A program made the position numbers and the translations under genes. This document shows positions 35,439 through 48,412 of a stretch of DNA of 64,000 nt, piece after piece. The DNA is from Toxonevra muliebris (taxonomy: Eukaryota; Arthropoda; Insecta; Diptera; Pallopteridae), in NCBI GenBank assembly GCA_963691655.1, contig OY829326.1, positions 78,175,235 to 78,239,234 on the forward strand, in the 5' to 3' direction. A model generated the notes under the pieces. The model was not told the DNA's origin. It was given only the letters and a program-made list of their open reading frames with translations, and did not search any database. Every line of letters begins with the position of its first letter. Positions within the stretch are counted from its first letter, which is position 1.

Positions 35439-38400
35439 ATGGCCGCCTCTCATATACTCTCGGTCGTGAATCCCTCTGGCATGGGATCGTCACCCAATTC
35501 TAATGGCAGCCATAATAATCACAGCAACCAGAACAACATCAGCGGCACACATTCACCGCAACATCACATGCATAATGGTAATGCTAATAATAACAACATC
35601 AATTCAAACAACAGCAATGGCAACACTGGCGGCATCATTAATCATACAACACTGGCGGCTAATCGTAGCCCCACTATGGATCGTAATTTGCACGTTACTC
35701 TCGATGATCGCGAGTTATGGCTGCGTTTTCAAAATCTTACAAATGAAATGATCGTCACGAAAAATGGCAGGTAAATTGATATTTATGTATCCATGTACAT
35801 TCATGTATGTATGTATATGTGTTTGTGTGTGGTAGTAAAAAAATGTGTTAAATGGTTGCATTTGTTTATTGTTTTTCTTTTAATTTTACGTACGTTTTTG
35901 ATGTTTTTTTTTCAAATTGGCAATGAGTTATTGTTGTTGTTGTTTCTTTTTGCAAGTAATAATGAATTGCTAACGTTTTTCTGTTGTTGTTTAATTTAGA
36001 ATAAACTTTTTTTCACGCCTTTGAAAAATTAAGAAAAAAAATTTTAAAAATATTGAGCACAAAAACATGAAGTTAGAATTTCTGTATTTAGTTCAAAGTG
36101 CTAATTGATGCAGTCAGTCAGACTGGTAGGCAGGCAGTTAGTTAGTCAATATTGTTGTAATTGTAGTGGAACATTTTTGCATTTTTCTTCATACTGTTTT
36201 AAATTATTCTAGTTTAAATAATTTAAATATTGCGAAATATTTTCTATGTCAATACTCAGATTCTGTTTTTATTTATGTTTAATGTTCCCCATTGCATTAT
36301 TTATTTTGATGACTGAGAAATGAGCTAGCAACAATTACGCTATACAACAATTTGAAGCTCTACAAAATCAAATGGCGTAATTCAGGATCGCTGATTCTGA
36401 CTCTATTCTCAGATTTTCGCTAGCACAAATGGGATCCCCGCCATGGGGGCCAAAACCCACAAGTCTGCTCATTTTTGGCTGTTGAACAGTGTTATTATTC
36501 TTGGACAAATTTCATTAACTAAATTATAACTAAAAATATGTAACCAAAACAGCTGTCACTAGCTTATTACCTTTTTATTAACAGGATATAATTTTTGTAA
36601 TTTTGTAATGCCTTCAATCGGTGAAGGCCCCGCGGCCCCATACTTAATCCGGCCCTATCACTACCCCATATCACTAATAATACGATTGCAATCACGCTTA
36701 TCCAAGTTTATAAACAAAAAGGTTATCAATTACATGTAGCTTAATATCAATAGAAGTCTTATAAATGGGGGGTTAGTGCAGCATCATAAACATAGTCCCA
36801 TGAACCATTACCCAAAATAAAATTAAAAGTATGGTTCCTGGTCAAAAAACAATTTCTCGATCAACAATAGTTATGTGTTTTTTTTTCGTAGTTCAAGTCA
36901 GTTATCACTAAGTAAGGCTCCTAGTTTTGAAGTTGAATATAAGAAAGCTTAAGTTTTGGATGTCCTACAATCAATGTTCGAGGAAAAAACAAAATCACAG
37001 GAAGTGTTAATTTGTTGCAAACTTGTCATAAGTACTAAAGACGAGATTCTAGAATGAAACGCAAAAACTCTTTATCCTCTCTAACTCGTAAGAGGTTCCA
37101 AATAGGGCACACGCGCTAATCGATCACGATCGTGCCGCAATCACCCTGTGTACTAGTTCAATATGTTTGATGAATATTTTAATAAATAAATGTTTCATAT
37201 TAAAAAAAATCTCTCTGTTTATTCAACCACTTTTCTTAGACGCATGTTCCCAGTCGTAAAAATCAGCGCTTCGGGTTTAGATCCAGCTGCAATGTATACA
37301 GTGTTATTGGAGTTCGTTCAAGTCGATTCCCATCGCTGGAAATATGTCAACGGCGAATGGGTAAGTTAAAACCCACATTAAAATATTTGATAAAAATTCA
37401 CTTATGTTTTTTATTTATGTTTTAAGGTTCCCGGTGGTAAAGCAGAAGTACCGCCTTCAAATCCCATTTATGTGCACCCCGAATCACCTAATTTCGGAGC
37501 TCATTGGATGAAAGAACCAATATCGTTTGCTAAAGTCAAACTTACAAATAAAACGAATGGAAATGGCCAGGTAAGTAATGAAAAACGAAAATGAATAATG
37601 AGCTGTAGATTTTTAGAAAAGCTTGAAATTTATTGCTAAATATTTTTCAGATCATGTTGAACTCTCTACACAAATACGAACCACGTGTCCATCTGGTTCG
37701 AGTTGGTTCCGAGCAGCGTCACGTGGTTACGTATCCCTTTCCCGAAACGCAATTCATTGCCGTGACTGCCTATCAGAATGAAGAGGTTACATCGCTGAAA
37801 ATTAAGTACAATCCATTCGCTAAAGCATTTCTGGATGCTAAGGTAAGATCTTAAAAACAAATTTGATAGTGCTTTTTTCGCAAACGAACAATTTATTAAT
37901 AAAAACACACTCGCTTACACAAAGGAGCGTCCTGACACGTTATATTCGCATGAAACACCCTACGGTTGGCTTATCCCACCACCGACACACTACGCTAGTG
38001 CGGCCGCAGTAGCAGCACCACAGCCACCACCACCGCATAGTCTTGCTGTTACATCGGGCACGTGTGATCGTTACGGACGTTCACTTTCAGCTATTAACAA
38101 TCGTGTAACTTCATCTTCTCGCTCCACGCCATATGCACGTCCACGTATTGTATCCGGTTCTGCCTCGAACGGTAGCAACGGCAATGCATCACCGCAACCA
38201 CCATCTGCGCCACACACTCCTACCAGTTTACAATCGAATATCAATAGCATTGGCGGAAGCGCCGGTGGCGGCAGTAGTGGTGGTAGTATTTGTAGTTCTG
38301 CATCCCTTGCTGGCGGTTGTGGTTTCACAAGTTCCTATTCACAATCAAGCTTTATGCCCGTCGAACCTAGCTCAACAGCTTCTATGTTCTCCTATGCGGG

Positions 38401-39343
38401 AAGTTGGCAAAGTAATGGAAATTATTGGAGTTCAGCAGCGGTACCCGGACCATTGCCAGTCAATGTCAGCAGTGGCAGCAGCAGCAGCAGAGCTATGTGT
38501 AAGTAAATATTTAATAGAAATAACTTACAGCATTATAATGCTCCATTCTCTATAGCTACCCATAATTCACCATCACCCACCAATGGCTCCCCAAACTATG
38601 CAGCGCCTTCGCCTGGCTACACTATCCATCATTTGACCCCTCATAGTCATCAATACAACATGGCAGCAGCACAATCGGCACATATGGCAGCAGGAGATAT
38701 GTACCAAAGCTCAGCGGCAGGATCACCATCACAAAGCTATGCGGCGGCCACACATCAAGTGTACCATCCAACAGCTACATCACCTACACACCAACTCTAT
38801 ACAAATGTACTAAATGCGCCGACAGCACTAAGCTATCCGGGCAGTTCGTGGCATAACAGCGCCAGCGCTGAATATGGTCTATATCAGAATGCAGCCTATG
38901 CATACCAACCGGAATATATTCCGCTTGTTTCAGAGATAGGGTAAGGTTTCCAAAATGTTACACTGAGAAATTTTTTTTCTAAATAAATCTTAAATCATTG
39001 CATTTTTTAGTTTTCAATGATTTGTTTTCTCATCACTTCCACATTTAGTTATGCTTCGCATCCACTCGAGCCCGTTGAAATAGTTCCTAAGTCCCTCGAT
39101 GATACAGAAGCATCTATCTATAAGACATCGGAGGAGGAGAGCACTTCAGTGCTCACACTAGAATGTAGTAATTTGAAAACATCGCAAAACGTATCACCTT
39201 CAGATTCAATTAAATTGGAGAGGCTGGAAAGTGAGCGCGTCTCTTCAACGATTACGGCAGTGCCCACTTCGGTGGTTACTGCGAACTCTGTTGGTTCCGG
39301 CGGTAATTGGACCCCACTGACTCCACCACAAAGTGCATTGTAA
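35439..39343 (+). CDS. byn: Brachyenteron, Brachyury-type T-box transcription factor
   Basis: Seven coding exons: 35439-35770, 37240-37360, 37427-37570, 37651-37842, 37925-38498, 38556-38940 and 39049-39343, all with GT-AG junctions and matching phase, giving about 680 residues. Drosophila Byn is, from memory, close to 700. The start ATG gives [12 protein letters not shown]; five bases upstream is an acceptor (TTTCCAG), so a noncoding upstream exon is expected. Residues 1-90 are Asn/His/Ser-rich. The T-box spans about 93-266: [102 protein letters not shown] and [19 protein letters not shown]. The Ser/Gly/Ala-rich C-terminal half ends [11 protein letters not shown]. In flies byn specifies hindgut and caudal visceral mesoderm by binding T-box sites in the nucleus. 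No break is seen. Nearest alternatives (other T-box classes) fit the T-box less well. Confidence 0.95.
35771..37239 (+). other. byn intron 1 (between coding exons 1 and 2)
   Basis: Opens GTAAAT after ...GGCAG and closes TTTTCTTAG. The arginine of NGRR is split across it (AG|A). AT-rich, with no recognised mobile element; a GTATGTATGTATATGTGTTTGTGTGTG run lies at 35803-35830. Confidence 0.8.
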
Positions 39344-40374
39344 TAAATCTATTTATGTTGTTAATTAAGAAAAGTTAATTATATTTTACATAAGCCTTTA
39401 GATGCAATTTATCTAAATTTTTTTTGTGAATCCTCCTTTAAAAATAGTATAAAAAATTAATCGTTGTTTTTTAAAAATATAGGTTTATTTTAATTTCACA
39501 GTACAACAAAAAAACCTGCGACGTTTCTTAATTAAATAAATCGTTGAACTCAAATCTGGTTTCAAAAACTATGCAATCACATTAAGATATCGAGATATCC
39601 TCACATATAAGTGCGGAAAATGCCATTTTTAGCTGTACTCAGTAACCTATAATTCTTTTGTTGTTAGTTCGCCCCAATCCGATATATAATTTCATATACT
39701 ATAAATAGCTAATTGAAATTAATATATTCATTATTTCTCGATTGAAACTTAGCTTTTTTAAAATTTTGTTAAATTAGACTACATCCTTAAAAGAGTGAGC
39801 GCGATAAGGACGCAGAGGATTCAATCCAAAACACAGAATGCATGAGGTATTGGGGATCTCGAGCACTGTGCCAAGTAAGTACAACAGTTAAATTTTGCGA
39901 CTAGACTAATGCTCACCAGTGATGGAATTCTCAAAAAAAATTGTACCTAAATGAGCGTAAATGTACCTTAACCCGTTATCACGTAAGAGCATGGATTTTT
40001 AAAATTAGTATCTAGAATTGTTTTTGCAAATTTGTTCATAAAAAGGTTTTATTTAAAAAAATTTGGTTATGTCACTTATTCAAAAACACGATTTTTGTTG
40101 TTTTTTGTGCATAATTATTACTATTTATCAATTAATATCGATTATTTGAAAATTTAGCTTTCACATTTTTAGAAAAACCGCAGTAAAATATATAAATATA
40201 TGAGTAAACTATGCTTTTTTAAAATTATTACTTCTCCATTTGCAACCGAAAATGTCAAGTGAGTGCATTTTTTTGTTTGGTTGCGAAATACATTACGTTA
40301 GCAGATGTTAATACCTTCCAAATAACATAAAATAGTTGCACCAATTTCTACTTAATCAGTTATGATACACAACA
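39344..40374. other. byn 3' UTR and downstream
   Basis: AATAAA overlaps the stop region (39343-39348) and again appears near 39534. The real 3' end cannot be fixed. No gene beyond it before the Harbinger element. Confidence 0.4.
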
Positions 40375-41399
40375 TTATGACCCTTATTATGAACTGCGTT
40401 CGATCTTCGACTGTAGTCGAATGCCCTGATCGAACGAATTTGAATTTGGTATTATGATGTGCTTTCGACAGAGAATAGCGTTACTGTAAATTTCGCTCAT
40501 TTTTGGTTGTTCACGGTAGTATGTTTCTATCAGTAGAAATATTATATGCATAATAAAAGTGAAAACATAAGCTTTCTAAAATGAAAAAAAAAAAATACTT
40601 TACTGACTCAGATTATAACGTAGTCAGCTTTTTCCCATCATATCTAGTTCTCCCACAATATGAACCAGAAGTCGGAAAATGGAGTCTTCAGGGGCTATGA
40701 AGAAATTTCTTTATTTCAACAGATACGAATTTGATGTCTGAGGGAAATTTATTAAGCACAAAGAGATAAACAATTTTTACACAAACTGTTGTACTGTGTT
40801 TTTTTATTTGATGAAAATAAAACTGTTTTAAAAGAAAAAATATCTTTGAATTGATGTTAAAAAAATTCTATAGTATCGTAAATTATTTCTTTTCCATGTT
40901 ATAAAATTTTCTATAAGATAAAAAGGATAACTTTTTGTCACCCATATAATTATTTTGAGATATGGGGCTTCAAAGTTGAGGTTTGTTGAAAAAAAAAAAC
41001 GAAAAAAGTGATTTTTCTTGCTTTTTTTCTATCATAACAGCAATATTACTGTTACTATTGGAACTTTTTATGCCTCAATTTTAAATTCATTGGCTGAAAA
41101 TTAAAGTTTTGACAGGTATTTATGTGAAGAATGTGCTCTCAACAGTGCACTATTTTGAATTTTGCCATTTACATCAAAAATTGGGGCCAATCGAAAAAAA
41201 TCATTAAGATATTCGGATTGTACGGAAAATTTTACTATAGAAAATGTTATCGTCATTCGTTATGGTGAAAGTTTTTGTAAATTTGTAGAGTAGTGTAATT
41301 GTATTGGGAAACAACAACAAAGCGGCAGAGTTAACACGTATATTTATAGCTGTTATATCAAAAAATATACTGATTCCAGTTATTCGAAAGCTGATTGCG

Positions 41400-41793
41400 T
41401 TAATGATCATTGGCCCATTTTAGTAAACGTTCCGAATAAAGAAGAAGTACTGACACAAACACAATTACAAACGGCCATCTCCGAGAAATCACAACCCACC
41501 ATTCCTGAAAAATTGCAATCGACTGTTGCATCAATTTGTTGCAAGGCTGAAAACATGCAGCGGAAATGCAATATGAGGCAAAGTTAATGGAGGCCAAGCT
41601 AAAAGAACAGAAGGAAAATGAATTGGAGAGAGAACACCGCGCTGAATTGAAAACTGAAGTTTCGCTGGCGCAACGTGACGCTTTTAAGCGCGCTTCAGGC
41701 TTATTCTTTTTTCGATGCAACAAGACGGCATATAATGTTCCGACCAAATTTTATCAACATCAGCAGCAAATAATCCAAAAGAATGATATATAA
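41400..41793 (+). pseudogene. Harbinger accessory (Myb-like) protein, C-terminal remnant
   Basis: A plus-strand frame reads MQYEAKLMEAKLKEQKENEL then EREHRAELKTEVSLAQRDAF, a charged helical tail typical of the second Harbinger protein, ending KNDI and a stop at 41791-41793. Upstream in another frame EEVLTQTQLQTAISEKSQPT continues the same protein, so a frameshift lies near 41550. The N-terminal DNA-binding part was not recognised. The minus-strand frame over it is antisense. Confidence 0.5.
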
Positions 41794-41876
41794 ACTGCGA
41801 AATTGTTATGTTCTTGTTATTTTTATTTCATATTTTTGTTATTTTATTATTAAAGACTCTATTGTCAATCTTTTCT

Positions 41877-42910
41877 TTAATTTATGCTCTGGTTTTGCTT
41901 TGCTTTAATCCGAAAATAATGAAGAACTTCGCCCCTCAATGATTGTCTTCCACGCGGCAATACATCATCTTCAATTACTTCATTGGCATGGCTTTTTTCG
42001 ATGGTATCTGCCATTTCATCATCTACAAATATCTCTCCTTCTTCAATACATATATTATGTAAAATAGCAGCAGCAATTATTATTTTTTGGGCAGTAGGCA
42101 ATGCTACGTTGAGTCCGTACCGAAGTACCGGGAAGCGCCGTTTCAAAACGTCATATTGACGCTCAATTACATTTCGTGTGAGGATCAGAGCAGATTGGTA
42201 ACGGCGCTTTATTGGATCCGTCGCTAATCCTGGGTGATTTGTGGTGTGCGGTGTGGCCAAATAAGTTGTATTAGCGTAAACTGAATCACCAACCATGATA
42301 TATCGACCGAAATGGCCAGCATTGAAACGCATTTTTAAATTTGACGCCGAAAAAATGATTGGATTGATTGGAATGTAAGTCGATATTAATCAATAATTAC
42401 ACATAAATAGGGGACACTATCTACCTGCAAACCACCTGGCGATAATATTTTTATATGCGTGCAGTCTATTGCTCCAATAGTTCTAGGAAAACCAGCTACG
42501 GAATGAAATGCTGCTGCAGAAGATAGCAGCTCTGACGGTGTCTGAGGCATGTGGATAAAATCGGTGAAATGCAGGAGCAACGCATCGCACACTTTCGCAA
42601 ACTCACACTTATGGTTGCCTGAGACACATACATTGCATCGCAAGAATTTTCCTCGAAGCTGCCAGCGGCCAGCAAACGAAGAAGAATCAGGACTCGCTGC
42701 TCAGCGCTGTGAAAACAACTTCTGTTAGAACACCGTTTATTTGTTGTTTTTAATAGAAAAGCAATCATGGACCACTGCGTGGGAGCGCAATGTATATGGA
42801 CGACGGGGGTAAATATCTTCAGTCTCTGTGTTGTCGTCTGAACTGGTGTCATCGTCATCTCCGAAGAAATCGGCCATACCCATTTCACGACGTGTTGCTC
42901 GGCGTGCCAT
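41877..42910 (-). pseudogene. Harbinger transposase (HARBI1-like), frameshifted
   Basis: Starts at 42910 with MARRATRREMGMADFFGDDD followed by DIYPRRPYTLRSHA. HSAEQRVLILLRLLAAGSFE and YVSQATISVS (helix-turn-helix region) continue in another frame, then CEFAKVCDALLLHFTDFI and GFPRTIGAIDCTHIKILSPG (first catalytic Asp). After a gap comes GRYIMVGDSVYANTTYLATP (next Asp) and RNVIERQYDVLKRRFPVLRY (catalytic Glu), ending HNICIEEGEI and a short tail. At least two frameshifts and an internal loss around 42340-42420 disable it. Intact relatives move the element at TTA/TAA sites with help of the Myb-like partner. Confidence 0.85.
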
Positions 42911-43210
42911 GTTTTTAATTGTTATTTTTTTTGTTTTGAAATTAATTTAATTTTTTTATTAAAACTTGAGCAAAACTACGATGTCAAAAATAACAAAATG
43001 ATCCAAAACTAGTTTTAGAAGCTATAAAACCAACATTTCCTGGTTTTGAGAAAAATAAGTTTTCAAGAAAACTAGCTTTCAGAATCAAAGTTTTATCGGT
43101 TAAAACCAGAGTGAATAATACGATTTTGTGAAAACTAGCTTTCAAAATCACTTCGAAAACTAGTTTTGGGGTAAAACTAATTTTAAGAAAAGTGAATAAT
43201 ATGGCCGTTA

Positions 43211-44475
43211 GAAAATTTAAATATTTTTGAAAATAAGATTGGCGATATCAAAATTATTTTTTTGATCCTGAAAGTATGCAAACTTTTCTAAATAAAATTT
43301 ATAAATTTACTGCCGAACTAATAAACTAAAAAAAAAATATGTTAAACTTTTTGAAATTGTCAATGTCAAATTTCTGAAACAGAACACATTTATTTAAAAT
43401 CAGTTCACGTCTTTAGCTGTTATAGGTTGCGAAAACTGATATCGATTAAATTTAATTTATGGTAAAACTATTAGTGTCACATTAAAACTGATTTTGCAAT
43501 TAATTATAAATTATTTCTAGATGTTATACATAGTAGAAAAAAATTTTCAGAATCTGACTTTTTGGAAATCCTGACGTGATAGAAAAATTCTGCATCCCGT
43601 TCAGAATTCAGCGTACAAATTTAGTTACATTTCTTGTTTTCAATTGTCTAAATTCTCGCAAAGTAAAACTTTACTTTTTGTCTGATTCATCAACCGCAAT
43701 AGGATTTACGATCGGGGTTTCATCCCTAAATAAATATCATATTACCTTTGTTTTCTTTTTATTCCATTAATTTGTGAACGATATTTAATTGTTTTTCTTT
43801 ATTTTTATTTATAGAAGTCTACTGTTTTTATTTGCAATTTTAATTTTTAAATTTACAATGAGTATAAAATTAAAATACAAATATAAATTAGTATAATTTT
43901 TTAATTAAGAATTTCTTTTAGAATACAGACTTAAAACTTTCAAAATTCAATTTTTTATTTACTACTAAATTATTATTAGTTCTACTATTATTTATCGTAG
44001 TAGGTAAATATTAATAGAAATTAATGTTCGCTTTTAAAATGAGACACTGTACTTAAGCTTAAGTTTTTTCCAACCACTTCGGGTTCTCTTCAATTGTCTA
44101 ATGCTATTCGGAAGTCCATAGAAAAAGTAAATTGACAATCCTATAGAAATGAAATGCAAATTTTAACATTTTTAACACCCAATTTTGTGTTTATAGTAAA
44201 ATAAAATGCTATAAGTTTCCATGCAAAGAGAAAATTTTTTTTTTTTTTTATTTCAGTTGGAATCAACAGCTTAACGAACTAGAATTTTAAAAATAATTAT
44301 GTAGTGGCATGCAACATAAGATTTTAAGCTACTTACTATGAATATAGATATTAGTGTGTGACTCATACATAAAATACTTTTATGTTTTTGAGAGTATGTC
44401 CCCTCTCACATGATGAAATTATTTGCTTGAGATCTTTTTTTGGCATTCCCTTTTAAAGTTTCACTTAGCTTTTAT
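43211..44475. other. Intergenic, nothing recognised
   Basis: AT-rich, with a T-run at 44237-44250. No supported gene. Confidence 0.4.
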
Positions 44476-44478
44476 ATT

Positions 44479-45324
44479 CACCCCTATTGCAGATCACGAA
44501 GAGAAATCTCTATAGTTGGCATTGCAGGTTCCTTACTGGATTTTTTTATGTTCGAAAATAGAAAATATGGCATCACAAGTCCCAATCGAGGTGAGATTTG
44601 AGAGATGACTAAGAGTAATTTTTCTATAGTGTTTTGCTTGTTGGAATTAAAGATATTAACTCTTTCCCTCAATTGTTAAAAAAATTAAAAATGTGAGTAT
44701 TTGCATTAATTTAAATACAAAATACTGCGTTTTTAATAATAAATAACTTATAATTTGCTGACATTAGGATAACGGTAACGTCGTGGTCTTTTCCAATAAA
44801 ACGCAGCACTGCCACAAGCTGATTTATTACTCCCAAAGATCCAGCCAATACATTTCGTGGTAATTCATTTTTAAGAATTTGAAGCACGTGCATAAAAGCA
44901 GGTCTACTGAGCCTTAAATTTTTTATAAAACTAATTTTAAATATTAAATAAAATTTCACTAATTGGCTTTAAAATAAACAACCTTACATTGAATCATGCA
45001 TTTCCATAGGATTACTGAAGTCCCTCAAAAGTTTTCGCTCCTCTTCAATGGCTAAAATTGCCGCACAAGCAGATTCCATTTTATTTAATTTTTTTTTTTT
45101 ATATTTTGAATTTAACTCATTTATTTTATTTCATTTATTTCTGTTTGCAAATGTTTTTGTTGTCATTTACTGGCATCAGCTGTTATATATTAACTTCGAA
45201 ATTTGTTCGAAATGGTTTTTGTCCTGGATCATCTCTATCAGAACTAGCAATACCATTTATTGTAGGAATAGAGCCGGCAATAGAAATATAGGTTCAATGT
45301 CTATCGTGATCTGCAATAGGGGTG
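44479..45324. mobile_element. Harbinger-related deletion derivative with 21-bp TIRs
   Basis: Ends CACCCCTATTGCAGATCACG (44479) and CGTGATCTGCAATAGGGGTG (to 45324) are perfect inverted repeats over 21 bp. ATT lies on both sides (44476-44478, 45325-45327). The minus strand carries a HARBI1-like N-terminus: MESACAAILAIEEERKLLRD from the ATG at 45079, then FSNPMEMHDS and, after an apparent intron, RLSRPAFMHVLQILKNELPR to about 44711. The DDE nuclease part is missing, so the element (846 bp) cannot move itself. Confidence 0.75.
44711..45079 (-). pseudogene. HARBI1-like N-terminal fragment
   Basis: The frame from ATG 45079 (MESACAAILAIEEERKLLRD) ends at a GTAAGG donor near 44987. The next recognisable segment, LRLSRPAFMHVLQILKNELP then GSLGVINQLVAVLRFIGKDH, continues the N-terminal domain of a Harbinger transposase to about 44720. 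No catalytic motifs follow. The exact acceptor is unclear, because the nearest AG puts a stop in frame. Confidence 0.55.
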
Positions 45325-45327
45325 ATT

Positions 45328-45924
45328 ATGAAACTTAGTTACATGAAACTGACACCATTATAGTTTTCGTCCCTATGGATCTATGAAAATGTTAAAACGG
45401 AAACGCCAACAAGTTTTATCCAATCATTGTCCGAGTGATTTTGTCGATCCCTCTGTCATTTCGCATTCTTTCTCTTTACTTTTGACAATTGTATGAGGCA
45501 AGTTCCATTAGGAATATTTTCTATGTCTGGTATAAAGTATGCCCATTGAACTAAAAAATTTATAAACATTTCTTCCATTTATTCAGGTCTTAAAATTAAA
45601 ATACTGATAAAATTTTGAGTGTCTGTTTGTGCATCGTTTGGTCTGTTTAAGCATGTGAGATATTATTCGGTGTATGACAACTCTGCATCTAATAACTAAT
45701 AAACTAAAAAATATATGGATTGGCTTTTGAGATACGTTTATTTCCAGTCTTACAGTTTAATGGTTATAATCATCAGTTTGATCAGACTGCCAAAGCATAT
45801 ATCGATCGTTTTCTGCAAGACTGTCATAATCTAAAAAATATTGTGTAAGTAAGCAAAAATAACTGTTATTTAATGCTTCATCTCGTGAGAAGAATATTCC
45901 TAGTTATTCCGTTCTACCTAGCGG
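45328..45924. other. Intergenic, nothing recognised
   Basis: No supported feature. Confidence 0.4.
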
Positions 45925-46210
45925 AACATCGTAAGAAGAAATGGAAGGAGCATTTGGAGAGCTGCGGAAATGGATCTAAGCGCCTTTGGTCGACGATCAA
46001 AGAGCTCTCGATGGTCTATCAGTAGACCCTGAAAAAATTCTTTCTCCATAGATGAAGATCTCGTCGGTTAGGTTGGAGTGGCTGTCGAGATATACACTTA
46101 GGCCTCAACGGCCCATTGTGCTACCACAAGATCTCGTAACAAGTCTGAATGACAAATTGGCGGAATGGTCAGTTATTTTTAATATTTCGAGCAGTGCTCA
46201 AAGCAGTGCT
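45925..46210 (+). pseudogene. Possible Jockey-type pol fragment
   Basis: KKKWKEHLESCGNGSKRLWS then TIKELS matches, by memory, the linker between endonuclease and RT in Jockey-clade pol (W..H...C......LW.T.K.LS). After a stop, LSRYTLRPQRPIVLPQDLV and SLNDKLAEW may continue it. Short and decayed. Confidence 0.4.
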
Positions 46211-47699
46211 AAAAATTGTACAGTCCAAAATTGCCAAATTACCTGAAGACTCCAGAACTTTAAGACGAACTCCAAAGAAAGTACAAGTGTTTCAATAAAT
46301 GGTGGACAATAGCGGGCATTACGGAATAAAAGATAGTTTGACAGACTTTTTTGGAAGAAAAAAACCCAGAAGTTTTCAGGAAATGGATAGGTTGAAGGCC
46401 GTTGAGTTCAGGCAATTTCTTTTGTTTACTGGCCCAGTGGTCTTGAAAAGGATAAGTATGAGCATTTTCTTCAGTTAAGTATCGCAATTCGAATTCTGCT
46501 AAATGAGAAATATTGTATAGCTAAAAATCAATGTGCCAAGGCTTTTATTCAAATTGTGTAGAAAACTTATCTGACTTCTATGATAAAACATTTTTAAAAT
46601 ATGAATAGAAAATAGCTAAATGTGAATTTTTTTATTTCTTTCAGCATTTACAGAAGTAATGTCTTGAACTAAAAGATAATAAGTTTATAACATATAGTGA
46701 AACCAGTTATTTTTATTAGGCCTGCAAATAGTTAAAGTAGCAAAAACTAACAGGCAACTATACTATATTGATATGTTTATATACTAAAAATAATTCGTAG
46801 TCAATGAAAATGGCAGAGAATGTTGTACTTTATAACCCCTTCAAAACCCTTTTTGATTTTTCTTCCTAGCTTGTTTGGTTTTCGAGAAATGAAATATTTC
46901 CTATAGGCTCCGCGCGCAAAAATTCAAAAAAATAAAGATGTGCGCGCATCCACAGTACATCCAAAGTACAAAGTTTGCAATGTTTTAAATATTGAATATC
47001 TCGAAAACTATGACATATAAGAAAAAATTACTTAATACCTTTTTTTTAGGAAATCCCTTAAGCTTTTTATGTGTTGTAGATAATTTTTTGATATCTCTAA
47101 CAGTTAACCACTTATTAGTAAAAACAGGATTTTTTCATCAAAGAGGGGGTTTTTTGGGGGGTCGCTCGGCATCCCCAGAACTGATTCTTGTGGGTTTTCC
47201 ATCTATCATACCCGCTCTAACAATTACTGAGGAAAAATATCGCATACGAATTCTTATGATGAAAATCTTTATAATGACTGGACTACTTGTTGAGCGCAGT
47301 CTAAATTGTGTTACTAAGAAACAGTAACTAATAATATTCTAGAATTTACAGAAAAAGCTTTAAGTCTTAGCTTTGCGTCGTCAAAATCGGTCGTTATTAT
47401 TCCATTAATACATAACATTTAAAATGAATAATTTCAAGAAAATATTCAAGTAATAAGTTGGCTAAATTACCATTTCAAGCTAGCCAAACAAAATGTCTGG
47501 TAGACTCCGACGATCAATCATATACATTATTAACTTCCATTAATTCCTATTCATCACTTAAGCATAAATGTAAACAATTGAAAAAACTGATAACTTTACA
47601 AATTTTTTCGTAGACTTACATCAATTGATTTTTTAACAAACAAAAGAAATAAATAAGAATGTGCAACTACACCATCGATGAACATCAAAGAGCCTATAC
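46211..47699. other. Intergenic, nothing recognised
   Basis: A GC-richer CTCCGCGCGCAAAAATTC motif lies at 46909 and a G/T run at 47145-47165. No supported gene. Confidence 0.35.
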
Positions 47700-48150
47700 T
47701 CTTCTGAGAACGCACTTTCCTGGAGCAGTGGTTGCGGGTAAAAAGAACACCTCCGAATTGTATAGCTCAAACCTAGGAGACTTGAAGATAGCCACCAGCA
47801 GTTGCTCGGTAGCCCATCTGACTTAAGCAGTCAGCACTATTCAGCCGTACAAATCGCCGGGTGCAGATGGCATTACAGAAAGGGAAAGAGGTAATTCTGC
47901 CACACCTAACTAGAATAACAAGAAGTAGCATAAAAATCGTTCAGGTCAATTAGTTTAACCTCCAATAGAGAAGGTGATAGACATATTAGAGTATTGCAAA
48001 GGCTGCCTTTACATTCATGCCAACATGCATGTAGGGCAGGCAAATCTGCGGAGACTGCTCTTTATAAGCTGACAAATTTTATCCAATGCGCTCTTGACAG
48101 TAAATCAACAGTTATCTGTGCCTTCCTGGACATTGAAGGGGGAATTTAAA
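47700..48150 (+). pseudogene. I/LOA-group reverse transcriptase fragment
   Basis: Plus-strand pieces: LLRTHFPGAVV, then STIQPYKSPGADGITE (the PxKxPGxDG block at the RT start), VILPHLTRITR, RSISLTSNREGDRHIRVLQR, and QHACRAGKSAETALYKLTNF with STVICAFLDIEGGI. The last is the FLDIEGAFD block of I/LOA/R1-group RTs, cut just before its FD. Two or more frameshifts and a stop after SVAHLT. The family is plausibly the same as the RNase H fragments at 55.6 and 59.4 kb. Confidence 0.7.
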
Positions 48151-48412
48151 TATGTAAGCAATTCTTACGAAAATCACTAACGATTATTTGGCGATGATGG
48201 CTCGACATTACTTAGTATACATGCATACAAAATATTTAATATTAATACAAAAGTCTGGGTTTATAGCTTACAAAATAAATAAAAAGTGCAAATTTAACTT
48301 TAAATTAATTTCAATAAAAACCAAAATTTGTTTACTATATATAAAGTTACTACCTCGTTACTAAATTCTTCAAATTTAATACCTACAAGTTAACTAAATA
48401 ATCTTATCACTA

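Larger units (their letters stand above)
40378..43207. mobile_element. PIF/Harbinger transposon, near full length (2.83 kb)
   Basis: TTA flanks both sides (40375-40377 and 43208-43210), a TWA-type duplication as expected for PIF/Harbinger. The left end TGACCCTTATTATGAACT and the reverse complement of the right end, CGGCCATATTATTCACTT, are similar. Each has a second internal copy of its core (GTATTATGATG on the left, GTATTATTCAC on the inverted right). Inside are a plus-strand accessory-protein remnant (to 41793) and a minus-strand transposase (42910-41877), convergent. Both are broken. Confidence 0.65.

Noticed and set aside
38133..38555. 140-codon ORF in another frame over byn exon 5
   Set aside because: A shadow of the GC-richer byn exon; the byn frame is supported by splice phase and similarity.
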